Shown here: piece by piece, positions 35,176 through 47,900 of the stretch
Position numbering within the stretch: the stretch's first letter is position 1
Layout: each line of letters begins with the position of its first letter
Assembly (NCBI GenBank): GCA_949316235.1
Contig: OX438741.1
Span: 22,534,324 to 22,598,323, forward strand
Reading direction: 5' to 3'
From: Oegoconia quadripuncta
Lineage: Eukaryota; Arthropoda; Insecta; Lepidoptera; Autostichidae
DNA: 64,000 bases
Translations under genes and position numbers: made by a program
The notes under the pieces: model-generated
Database searches by the model: none
What the model was told of the DNA's origin: nothing
What the model saw: only the letters and a program-made list of their open reading frames with translations

Positions 35176-35389
35176 CGACAAGGACGCACGGCGCGCTGCG
35201 GCGGCGATTCATCAAAGGAACCGTTTTCATAAAGGTTTAGGTACCAGAAAATTTCGGTACCGTTATTTCGTCTCGGTATCGTTTTTTATCGATATGGAAA
35301 TATTCCAATAGCCGAATTTTACGGTATGACGTCATACCGTTAACCTTTATTACCTTTACTTTTCGGTTATTCAGTCCCTGCATAAAAGC

Positions 35390-38300
35390 AACCTTAAGGT
35401 AATGAGTGTTCTGCTCATACGTAATTTTTACTTTTCGATGAAGTTGGCTCTCTGTTTTTGCCTGTACAGCGTCCTACGTTTGCGATCATGGTTATATTGT
35501 ATTTGAAACCCACCGCTTCGACAATTTCCGGAGGTATTGTAACTAAATATAGCATTTACTCACAAATAATTATTATTTTGTTACATAATACAGTTCTGTA
35601 TTGTTTATTGTTAATTAATTTTTAATCAAATAATATTATTTACTTAAAGTAAAATAATTTAGATTATTTTCGCAGTGCCGACTCGCGAATCGTTCGATAT
35701 ACTTAATTTAACAATCACTTTTATTGCTTAGAATATAAGAGCAGAGTCTTATGGTATGTGTGATTCATTATTACTAATATGGACCAAATGTGAATAAAAC
35801 TATTCAATTCATTTTTATGTTTCATTTAACCAATGCAAACAAAACTGCTTCATTTCTAAGATTATGGTTGATTTGCTGTAATCCGCTGTTACTGCTATAT
35901 GCTGGCTAGTGGTTATTGAAGTACACAACACATAATTCCAAGTAAGTTTCTTGGCCCTGCTGCCTCATTGGACAGTGACATAATTTCATCCTAATTCTAA
36001 CTAAATATTATAAATGCAGTGAGAAGTTAAATTCATTATGTAAATTAGACTCTTTGTTTGTCGTTCCCTCACGTCGTTACGGAACTTCAGAGTGACTTAA
36101 TTTTAACTATTGTTATTATATATGAATATATTAGGATCGGAGAAGAACATTGGCAACTTTTCATTCAGATTAAAGCTAAAAGTTTGTCTGGAAAAGTTAG
36201 TTTTTCTATAAAGCCTCGAAATTATAGATAACCTCCATTCGTGTTGCTATTGACTTACCTGATATTTTTTTTTATTTGTAAATAAATATATGTCAGCCGA
36301 CTAGTGTGGTATGAATGGGGATAAGTATTTGAAGTGATCACAGTAGTATACAAGTTCAGTGTTCGTTCGGACCCTAAGTCCTAATAGTAATCGTATAAAT
36401 TATACTATGAAATTTTATACGTGTGATTGGAATCCTTATGTGTAATTAAGTGTTGTGGACTGTCACCGTGGACCAAACAAACTAGCTGTAACATATTATC
36501 ACGTTTTGTTCTGGAGACCTACTTTACTAACCTATTATTTAGAGAAAGACAGTTTATAGTTTGGATAATCTTTCTGGTTGTTACGAGTCAAAATAATAAA
36601 AAGTAAATAAAAACAAATTTACCTTCAAACTGATACACTATTTAATAAGAAGTGATATATTACTTTATAATATAATTTAAAATGTAACATTCATGTTATA
36701 TACACGTCACTAAGTTAATTCATACAATTAAGCATTTTTACAGACTACTGTTTTTAAGGCACTCGGTGCTTGATATGATTATATTAATCACTTAATTTAA
36801 TTAAAATTTTACATAATATTGAGGTCTTTGTAAGGCCACCTTAGCTAATGATGCAACATATTAATAAAAAATGATTAACAGGATTTTTTAAGAAAATTAA
36901 TATTATTGCGAGTTTACAGTCTGGATGCTAAAAGAGTATTTGATCTTTGTCAATAATTGATCTGACAGATCTTTGTTCAATTATATTTTAACAATAATAT
37001 AATACTTTAGCAACTTCAAAAATTAACAGAACTTGCCATTGTAAAAGAAGACAAATCAGATACACAACATTAAAACTTTGTTGAAATTGCCCTCTTAAAA
37101 GAAACAAAGATGAGTTGAGAAAAAACTACATACAAAGCCGAAACCAACTAGATGATTAGGATGGTGCAAGGATGAGATGATATATCGGAATTCAGGCGCA
37201 TATATTTAATCCGGTAACATTTGGTTACTCTTGGTATAAGATACTGGTTAGAGAAATCTGTTTATCTTTGATAGTACCGTCCAATAATACAGCTCGGACA
37301 GATGTCTGTTTAACACCTCTCAGGTTATGAATAGTAATTTACGTGATGAATAATGCTACTTTACTACACTGCGTCATTAAAAATGAAAAAGCACCTACTG
37401 GGATATCTAATATTGTTATACTTAAGGCACACGGAATAGTCATACATTCAACATTTATCAGTGGTTAATGATTATTATAATATAACAATATACTTAGGGA
37501 TTAAAGACATCTATATCTATCTAATATAATTCTACTTAAATGTTTTAAATACCTAAGATTTTAAGCAATCAAGATATAGTTCTTCTGTCTATGCTGACAC
37601 TATCCTACACACAAAATAGAAATGTAACGAATACTATATATTTTTTCTTAATTTGCTTCATATTAATTCTTACATATCAGCTCTGCTACAAATGCAAAAT
37701 ATAATTCTCAGAACAATTAGCCTACTGCCTCATTTATCAACAACAATGAGATACACCATCAATTGACAATGTCTACCATATCTCAGGATATCCGAAATGC
37801 AAGTGAGGAGTACAGAACTCAGCTGGCTAGACACCTAAATGAACTACCAGCTGAATTAACGAGGGGAGGCTATGTGAAACGCTTTAGAGACTTCGCACTC
37901 AGTAAGTGAGGAAAACAAGAGTAGATGTTCACAATGGAGTTCACGCTCAAAATCACAAAAAGATAAACAAAAAAATGCTTAAAGTCTGACCGATGGCAGA
38001 TAGATAACACAGATAAGAATATAAATAAAGAATCAAAGTGTGAATTCTCACAAGCAAAGTATTTTGGCAAACACATTACTTAGTTATTTTTAAATAATAA
38101 TTCACTCACAGGTACACAAAGGTATCGTAGAAATCAACTCATTACTTCGAACAAATCAAAAAAGGTGCTTATACGCTAATCCCCCTTCTGTACCAATGTT
38201 TATTATTTTATTAACTTATCCGTTTACGTAATAACACATTATTTAGTTTTTGTACTGTGAATATAAATCTCGACTATTTCAAATCTATAAATTGGTGTTT

Positions 38301-38950
38301 TAAGGTGTATTCTGGTGATGACTGCGAAATTTAGGAAACCGACAGACTGGGTCTTTTAAGTTCATTTAAATACTTATAGGTAAGGAACAATTTATTTTTC
38401 TTTTAAATAATTTTTAATTTAAGGCCAGGTGGTCTGCCACGATAGCCCAAAATACTCGTAGTGACCCAGTCCTCGTGCCGCAAAGAAATTCTTTATCCAT
38501 TCATTAAGCTGAGCTACGGTGGCTTGAGCCTTGGTCAAATAGTGTCTGATCGTAATACGACTATTTTAGTGCGACGACAAAAAGTCGTAAAAGCTTTTAC
38601 ACGACCAAAACCACGAAGGCGCAACTGACTAAAATTCAGCGTCGACATTTTGTAGTAGTCCAGTAAAATACTTAATGTTTATGCTGTAACTTCCTACAAT
38701 CTTAAAGTTCCTGATTTTTTGTAGAAGGATAGAGTACCCACCACTAATAGAATAAAAATCTTATCACGGCTTTTAAGATTAGAGGAAGTTAAAAGTGTAC
38801 CTATCTTTACTGGACTATAGAGAGGAACAGAATGCGTCACCTATATTCTCTGCGCATCAATATTTAGCTAAGTTTAATTAACTTTATGGTTAATAATATC
38901 TCAAATTACAATTAATTACATACAAACGAATAGATTAAATGCATAATTCC
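35390..38950. other. AT-rich intergenic region
   Basis: No host exon is supported. At 37790-37910 a short plus-strand frame reads SEEYRTQLARHLNELPAEL and ends with RGGYVKRFRDFALSK, which resembles retroelement debris. About 38420-38620 has mixed composition with a small inverted repeat. The 3' end of the minus-strand gene starts at 38961. Confidence 0.45.
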
Positions 38951-38960
38951 TAACAATCTC

Positions 38961-41900
38961 TTACAAAACTATCATGCCAATCCCCAACACTACCGTTATA
39001 ATGGAGAATATCTCCCGCGTTTGTTTGTGGTACGAATTGGCCGAGCTCTTGGTTTGGCGCATCTCGGAGGGCAACTCCAAACGGCCTGTCTTGTTGGTCA
39101 TCCAGTTATACACACTCGTGAGGCCCTGGTCCTTTAGCTCTGGTCCTACGGTCTTCCTAATACGCTCATTGTATGCATTCAACCACTTTATCTGGAAACA
39201 GAAGAAACGTGCATTTCTCAATGTATATATGTACATATTTTATCTTTGCTCTCACGTGGGTACAGAGCGACATACAGAGACTGATTAGGAGAGTGTATGT
39301 GCCATAATTAACCACGCGGTTTCAGTGCGGATTGATAGATTTGTGTCAGACTAGTTGCCAGTATTTTCAAGCTGCCCCTGTAGGCCACAGACTTGGCTTA
39401 AGGACTGCCTTCAATTGATAACAACGGGTGCCCTCCTAAGCACTGAAACTTTCGTATGAAATGCCACTAGCGGTCACTTAATACGTTCCGGGACACAATC
39501 CGCCTCTCGGCATTAAACAATAAGACTTCTATTGTGTACACTCTGTCTGATGATGTGTCCCGGAAAGTGTTGAACTGACCGCACGAGACATTGCTTAACT
39601 TTGATAATGGAAAGCAAATAGCGCTGCGCCATGAGTGCTGCGGATATAAATACCTAATGTACAAGAAATATAAGTTATCCGCTAAACATTTCCTGTTTTT
39701 ACCTTCCAAACTCTCTGTAATAGGACCGGTCAAAGATCATCTAAATCCATTTACGAGTTTTTCTTCTTTTTCCTTAGTTTATATGGGTTCTTCAAATATA
39801 AAATGAATATTTTTTTAATATTGACTAGATGATAAAAACGTAAATGTTATCTTTTTTTTTTTTTATTAAAAACTGGTTTCGCGTTTGGCTACAATCTCAC
39901 CTGATGGAGAGTGACGATGTAGCCGACTTGTTGCAACTATTGCAGGTTCTCCACTACTGAATCAATAATTCTTTATCACATGTGTGATTGATTATATTAT
40001 TATTTGTTTCTTCTTAGGTTGATGATAATAACTCACCTCATATTCCGTAAGCATACTCCTGTCGATTAATGTAGGTTCAAAGGGTAGGAGCGTCGCTTCA
40101 TGGAAGCCCAGATAGCCGTCTGGTCTCATCGCTACTTCCAGAAGATTTCCCAGCTTGACTCCAAACTTATTACGTTCGTACCACGCAGATTCTAAAGTAA
40201 AGTTTACTATATTAGTATTATTGTATGGTTTCGTCACGTATAAAGAATAGAACCAACTCGTCTCTTCCCGTGGGTGCCGTAAAAGGAGACTAAGGGACTT
40301 TCCACCAAAAAACATGTACGGAATGAATTTTTTTACCCCAAAGAAAAAGTAGTTAAGTGAAATAGAAGGTATTGGCATAGTTATTTTAATTTTTTTTTAG
40401 AATCGTCCTATAAAGCGTTATGTCATTTGACGGTCGCGTTTGTAGCTTATTCCACATAATGAAATTAAATTAATTAGATAACTTGAAGAAAATATGAGTT
40501 CCAAATAAATTTCGCCTGATATGAACTCTACGAATCCTGCTAGCCATATATCAATCTCCGGCAGGCGCGTGCGGCGATGATGGCTTTAAAAAAAAAACAA
40601 CCTTTGCCCAATACCTCTTATTTCACTTACCTAATATGACCTATTGTTTTCCTTACGTTAAAAAAACTCACCGGTATATAGGTTTACACGTTTTAATGGC
40701 GATAAGCTCACATATTGTGACAGGTGAACCGTAGATTTTGTTTCAAGCATTAAACTTTTAATGTTTGGAACGCCCAAATGCTAATGTTTGGGGTACCTCT
40801 GACGCCCCTATTTCGGGTACAGGTCGTGAGGATAGTATGGCAAATACTATTTAATTAAATGTAGTAAATTAATAAGTTTTATATAGAGTATCTTACCACT
40901 AGTAATGAAATATCCTTCTTTAAAATTATGTAAATTTGTGTCCTGCCTGTAATCGATGACTACTGGATCTGTAAAGGATAGAGAAACATTATCAGTGTTG
41001 CGTTATCGGTGTAGAAGGACCAATTTTGTATGATTTTACCTTCCCGCCTGTTCAAAGCAGCGCCCACTCCGTGCCCAGTTGGTTGTGGGTAATCCTGCTT
41101 AGCTGCCCAGAGTGGAGCTCTCGCCACGGGGTCCGTGTGGGCAGCAGGTAAGGTTGCGGGTATTTGCAGAGTAGCCAGGGCTGCGAGGGATCGCAACACC
41201 GTGGTGTATGCTCTACGCATCTCTCGTGACGGGATCCCGTAGTGCATGGTGCGGGTCACCACTGTGGTGCCCTCTGTGAAAGAGTCTCTTGTAAAGTATA
41301 CCACATTCAAAAGACCGGCTTACAATGTTTTTTTAAAACATATTTTTAAACGACTGTTTGGTGTAGTGGTTAGAAACTCTGACCACTATACCAAAACGTC
41401 GCGAGTTCGAATCCCGCTAGGGGCATATGTTTGTATGATGAATACAGGCATGTGTTCCCGAGTTATGGATGTTTTTCATTTATATATGTATTTATTTACA
41501 AAAAAAAATGTATATTTGTGTAGTTTATCAACCATCTGGTATCCACAACACAAGCATATAGTTGCTTAATGTGGAACCAGATATGGCATTGTGTTCGTCC
41601 AAGGATATTTATTTATGGGTATGATGTAAAAGGTTTCGAGCGAATAATAGGTACATTATGATTGCAACCGCATCACAAGAATCTGCAATCCCTCCCCGCT
41701 TCACAGCGACGAGTAGTCCCACTTAAAAGAGATGCAATCAAGCTTTAGGAGAGATGACCATTGTAAGTACCCGCTCAATGTGGAACAGATGAGAGGAGAG
41801 ATCATTAAGTATGTTCGACTGTATTTGTTTATATTAAATTTTTGCCTACCCACCGTCATATTGCCCCCCGGATTGTATGATAAGCGTGGAGTTGTTGTAC

Positions 41901-44900
41901 AAACGGCGGTTGGTTCTGTTTGTTGCCCTGTATTCCGGCTCAGCCCCGTTAGGGCCGAACGCGGCGCGAGAGGCCATTGATGGGCCCACGTACCCCGCCT
42001 GCGTCGCACGGGTTATGTCCACCGTCATCTCTACCGACATCTCGGTTAACCCTGTCCGCACCTAGAACGAAGCAAGAGATTAGGCAAAACTATAAGTTTC
42101 CATTGGAAAAAAATATTCTAACTCGAATGTTTGTTGGTCAATCACGGCGAAACGGATGAACGGATTTGGATGAAATTTGGTGTATTTGTAGAATTTACGC
42201 TGATTGGCATTTTTTTATACAATGTTCATAAGATGTTTTATGTGTTATATTAGCTGTAAGTTTTCTTAAAAGCAAATAAATAAATTAAGACAAAGGATAT
42301 TTTTTATCCCGATAAAGTTTATCCACGCAGGCGAAGCCGCGGGCTGAATGCTAGTGTTACATATTTTTGAAATCGCGACCTTGTAGGCTTTCAGATACAC
42401 ACTAACTTTGAATTCTTAATAGGTATTCTGTTTTTGTTCAGATCGCGGGAAGCCGCTGGATGCGGGCACCACACGACCGATCGTTGTGGAGATCCTTGGG
42501 GGAGGCCTTGACCAGCAGTGGACGTCTTTTTTTTTTAGTTTAGTGTTTTTTTTTTGTTTATCCCATAACCCCTTCTCCCGAAATTTAACTTTTTAACCAT
42601 ACACTTCTCTAGTTGGGTCACCATTTCCTTCAAGTATCAATTGTTTACATCAAATATTACTTTTTGAGATCTAACGGGCACCGAGGTTATTCCATAAGTT
42701 TTTCATTTTGCCATTTTTGGTCTGGAACACTAAAAATTAGATTATTACATACATTTAGTAAAACACTTACAACTCCTTCCATGTAACTGAGAAGCGTGCA
42801 CATTGCCACCGCGTCATGTAGGTGCGCTTTCCTCATGCCCCTGACTTCAGCCTCGTTCTTCTGCGCTTTGAGGTAGATGATCGGCGAGAGTTGGAACACT
42901 CGCTTCGATTGAGGGACACTCTGCGCGATGGCAGCTGATGCTCCTCTTTGGAATGTGCCTCCGGTGGGTATGAGGATCTTGGACTCGGAGCTTCGACGTA
43001 AGTCCGTGTATATCACGTTATACTCGTTTACCCTTCATAAAAATTATATATTATTTACAATGTCTCAGTATTTGATTAATAGTCCTTATTACGTCACACA
43101 ATTTGTTCTATCACTTGTCAAATCTATTATTATGTAACAGGTGATTTTGAAGCAATTTAGTATAATTAGAGAATAGTAGATTGCATAACAAGGGAGCAAA
43201 ATAATATTTTTACGGCGAGGGCGCTATTTTGAATCTAAAGCAGACCTAAGGATTCTAGAGTAAAATCCCGAGCGCAGCGAGGATAGAATCCTGAGTGTAG
43301 CGAGGGATTCGATGTACTTCGCCCGAAGTAAAAAATTATTTTGCACTCGAGTGATACACTCTACTTTTCATCTCCCTCTATGACAACAAGAAGCGCTTAT
43401 TATGTCAATATATTACTTATTATTACAAACTATATAATGTTCAAATGTGAAGAATTCCCGTGCGTAGTTCGCGCACTTATTTACGGCGGCCGGCCGCCAT
43501 TACTTTTTTCATACAAGATTTTAGTTCGATCTCAAGGAACTACGGAGTATATACAGGGCGTCCCAAAGTTATGGGACATGAAGGGGAAGTACCTTAAATA
43601 TCGTAGATAGTGAATTTTGCTCAAAGAAGACTTTATGTTATTTTTAAAAGTTAGTAATTCTGCATTCATAGATTTTCTAAAAATTACTTGCTTCGGCTGG
43701 GAATCGAACCGACTTAAATGTGAAAAAAAAAACACCCTACTTTTATGATGCCAATCGAAAGAATAGCTAAAAAATAATAACTCTGCCTAAGTAACATAGT
43801 ATTTTAAAAGAAAGGAACAACATAAAATGATTGAGTCAAATTTCAAGAAAGTTATTTATTGCCGACGACGTTCGAAAAGTAGCGATATTATCATTCCAAA
43901 GATAGCATTGATTATTCGTAAATAAGTACCCACTTCATAAAATAGGTACTAACATAGTTTTCCTTATTATAAGTGCACGTGTAGATGAAATGATAAAACT
44001 TGTATTTCAATACGTCCTCTGTAAGCTAGACAGAAGGCAAATTAAAAACAAAAATAAATAATTTATAATTTGAAAATGGAACAGTATATGACAGCGTTTG
44101 TTTGAATGCATACTTTTTAAGATATTTTAAAAAGAAGTGATATTTTTAAATGTTGTTCTTAAATTTGAAAATGGAACAGTATGTGCGAGCGTTTGTTTTT
44201 CGGATATTGATCTGTTTAGTCTCAATTCACTTACACAAGTGTTATTGTGTTAATTTATTGCGAACATGGCATATCAAGTAAGTTTTGATCTAATGGAAGC
44301 ATATTTTTTGAACGATAAAGATATCTCTAGAAGTTTGCGGTGGTATGGCGTAAAATATCCTGATAGACAAATACCGTCTCGTAAAGTTTTGAAAAGGCTT
44401 GTGAACAATTTGAAAACTCTGGGACGTTTCGATAAACGCCCAAGAGAACCACAGCAAGAAAACCATACGATCAACGACGAAGAACTTGGTATTTTAATTT
44501 ACTTTTCGGCTTTTCCGAAAGCATCGGTGAGAGAAGGAGAACATGAAATTGGAGTTTCAAAAAGTAAAATACACCGTGTATTAAAAAAACACGGTTTTAA
44601 GAGTTATGTTGAAGGACGATTGGTTCAAAAATTACTTCCGGGCGATACAGAAAGGAGAAAAAATTTCTGTCTTGATATCCAGGCACGATTGCTCGAAGAT
44701 CCAAATTTTTTGGATAATATTATTTGGACAGACGAATCTAACTTTAGCAATAACGGTATGTATAACCGCAACAATAATCGTATTTGGTCTAAAGAAAATC
44801 CCCTACGAGTGACTGAAACTAATAACCAAGTGCGTTTTTCACTCAACTGTTGGTGCGGACTTTTAAAAAACCGGGTTTTCTTAATCCATTTTTACCAAGG

Positions 44901-47900
44901 AACCTTGAACACAGAAAAGTATTTAGGAATACTTCAAATTTTAAGGGATAAGATAAGAAACCATTCCGCGGCGGAGCAAGAAAACTTAATTTTCCAACAA
45001 GATGGAGCTCCGGCTCATAATAGTCGGAGAGCAGCAGATTTTCTAAATGAATGTTTTCCTACATGGATTGGTACAAATGGACCGATTAGATGGCCGGCCA
45101 GATCCCCGGACCTCACACCATTAGATTTCTTCTTTTGGGGATACGTGAAAGATATGCTATACAAAAAGCGATACGAGAACGTAGGCGAGTTGCAAACAGA
45201 ATTGTGCCATATCACATCGAGTGTTCACCATAAAATGATTAGAAAATCAACAGGCAGCGGGCTCATTAAAAGATTGGCGATTTGCGTAAGACAAGAGGGA
45301 TCACATTTTGAGCATTTAATTAATTAATTTACAAAAAAATACCTACTTAATTGACTACGGCAGTTTCATGTATGTTTTTTATTTGATTAAAATGATTAAT
45401 TTCACGTTGTTCCTTTCTTTTAAAATACTATGTTACTTAGGCAGAGTTATTATTTTTTAGCTATTCTTTCGATTGGCATCATAAAAGTAGGGTGTTTTTT
45501 TTTTCACATTTAAGTCGGTTCGATTCCCAGCCGAAGCAAGTAATTTTTAGAAAATCTATGAATGCAGAATTACTAACTTTTAAAAATAACATAAAGTCTT
45601 CATTGAGCAAAATTCACTATCTACGATATTTAAGGTACTTCCCCTTCATGTCCCATAACTTTGGGACGCCCTGTATAGTCTATGTAAGAATCATTCCATG
45701 TTCCAAATTCAAAACTCTTTTATTCCCTGTTTTAGAGCAAGGACTTTAGAGACCATCACCACATAATTTTACCAATACCTTAAAAATTTTAGATACAAAA
45801 TTCATAGGACTAGAAATATTTTTAATCTGTTTTTGGAGTGGAAGATGTAAAAAGAACTTGCCTTGTACAGTTATTCGTATGGCAGTTATACCCAGCTAAC
45901 GCATCTCGAACAGGCATGGACAATTTCCCGGCCGGTGCGTAAACTCGGATTTCCTTGAAGCTAACAATGACGAACGCCTTTAGCAGCGGAGCGTATGGGA
46001 CGTCACGTCCGCGGACGTTGAGTAGCCAAGCCACCTCGTCTAGAGCCGTCACCACCATGGCTTCGGCGCCGATGGTTTGGAGCTCGTTGCGGACTAGTGA
46101 TACTTTGTCCCGCCAGGTGATACCTAAGGAGTTACATGTCTACATTTTCAATTTTTGTTATTAATTTTATCATTTTTGGAAGCTAATAGAATAGCTTCCA
46201 AAAATTATAAAATTGTACAATTATATTTTTTGTAATAAAAGAATGTGGATAATGGTCATGGATGTGTCTTGCGGTTTCTTTTCCCACAAAATATTTCTCT
46301 TCCCGAATCATAGTTTTGACATAGATACCGATTGACAGATAAATTCATAGTTTCTATTATTATATATTACATCTCCAATAGATTTATTTATATTACATAC
46401 ATTATACATAAAGTCACGCTTGTTTCCCGTAGGGGCAGGCAGACCCCACAGACTTCCACTTGCTACGGTCCTGACACACCTCTTTTGCTTCATTCACTTT
46501 CATACATAAGGTTGTTCATACATGCTCGTTGGTTTAGGGTACTCGTGACTTGGCCTTTCTTTAAGATGCCCCCGATTTGATCACGGTACGTTTGCCGTGG
46601 TCTTCCTTTAACCAACACTACCATCCACATTCGCATCGTATATCTCCTTCGATAGTCTTCTTTCATTCATTCTCTCCATGTGGAGTGTTGGACATATGTC
46701 CATACCATCTTAGCACACTTTTCAATCTTTGTCACTACGTCTTCTTTTACACTGCTTAACTCCCTAATTACACTATTCCTGATTCTATCTTTCAACGTCA
46801 CCCCACCCATACTTCTCAATGATCTCCACTGCACTAATTCCACTTTCATTCTTCTTCATTTATCTAGCTTATCATTCGATAAATGATCTCATGCATCTTA
46901 CGTTGAAATAGTTGCAAAATATATAGCTATTATATTCTTTATTTTAATTTACCAGTATATTCCGTGTGATGCAAAGTAGCTACTATCCTTGAGAACTCCG
47001 GCCTCCGCCGCATGGGGTCTGGCTCCTCGTCCCACAGTCGGTCCACCAGCATTACCACAGGGAACAGCTGCAGGTTCTCCCGCTGCAGCGCTATGGAGAG
47101 GGCCTGCCATTCCCCCACAGAAGTGAGGCGAGCGTTAGCACCGACCCGCCCGGTGCGACCAAGCCGTTCCTGAGTGACATAGTTCTTAAGTTAGTTCGGA
47201 GTAGATATACTCATATATGTTTATATTTAAATAGTAAATAGCAACACCAATTATGTAGGTAATACAACATCATCATTATTCATTTCATTAATTACGTTAC
47301 GATAATGTCGTGAGCTGCGATGTGTGAATAATGTGAGCAATACGGTTTGCTATAATAATATAAACCAAAGTGTTCGCCATTTTTTTTTCGCGGGGAAACG
47401 CATTACGCGTACCGCTCGCCTGGGGGACGGCGAGACGGTTATGTGGGACTACCAACTAAAACCCCGCGGCGACCTTCTTCGGCAGTAGGGAGGACCTGGG
47501 AACCTGGGAACTTAACTATCGACCTAGGCAGTAACCATTAGATGCCTGCCCGCAATGTTTCAACGCCCACGTCCTACAAAAAATCGGTCAGAATCTCGGT
47601 GATAAAAGTATTGATAAAAAAATCCGCCGATTATCGGTCCCATAAAAAGTCGGTCGTGGGCGGGCTTACTAATTGTTGAGTTTTGTTTAAAAAATAGTCA
47701 GGTGTAAAAAAATTACTCTGTTGTCAGATTAATTACGCTGCAACTTTTAGAACTCTACCTTGTAGGTACTGCAATAGTACTAAAGCAATCACTTAACATT
47801 TAAACTAATTCACAGTGTTGTACTTACATAAACCGCTGTCTACGGTGAGCATAAAAAGCAAGAGTTACCCTTTATTTCTAACACAAGACAACACCGAAAA

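Larger units (their letters stand above)
30946..35380. mobile_element. 4.4 kb foldback-like DNA transposon with 8-bp target duplication
   Basis: The ends are cagggactgaat and its reverse complement, flanked by a direct 8-bp repeat cataaaag (30938-30945 and 35381-35388). Inside, 31700-32463 and 34370-35175 are near-identical in inverted orientation apart from a few indels, and both ends have CpG-rich subterminal regions. The left arm carries the 3' part of a minus-strand ORF (32173-32775). An 8-bp duplication fits hAT, P or Zisupton/KDZ superfamilies. A Jockey-type LINE fragment is nested in the centre. No transposase domain was recognised, so superfamily is open. Confidence 0.8.
43554..45673 (+). 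mobile_element. Full-length mariner-like element (DD40D), 2,120 bp, TA-flanked
   Basis: The termini are 268-bp inverted repeats (43554-43821 and 45406-45673), nearly identical by eye, starting cagggcgtcccaaagttatg. TA flanks both sides (43552-43553, 45674-45675). It encodes an uninterrupted transposase. It sits in the intron between aminopeptidase-like exons 46123-45862 and 43032-42771, antisense to the host gene. Each inverted repeat contains a tRNA T-arm-like segment. Confidence 0.95.
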
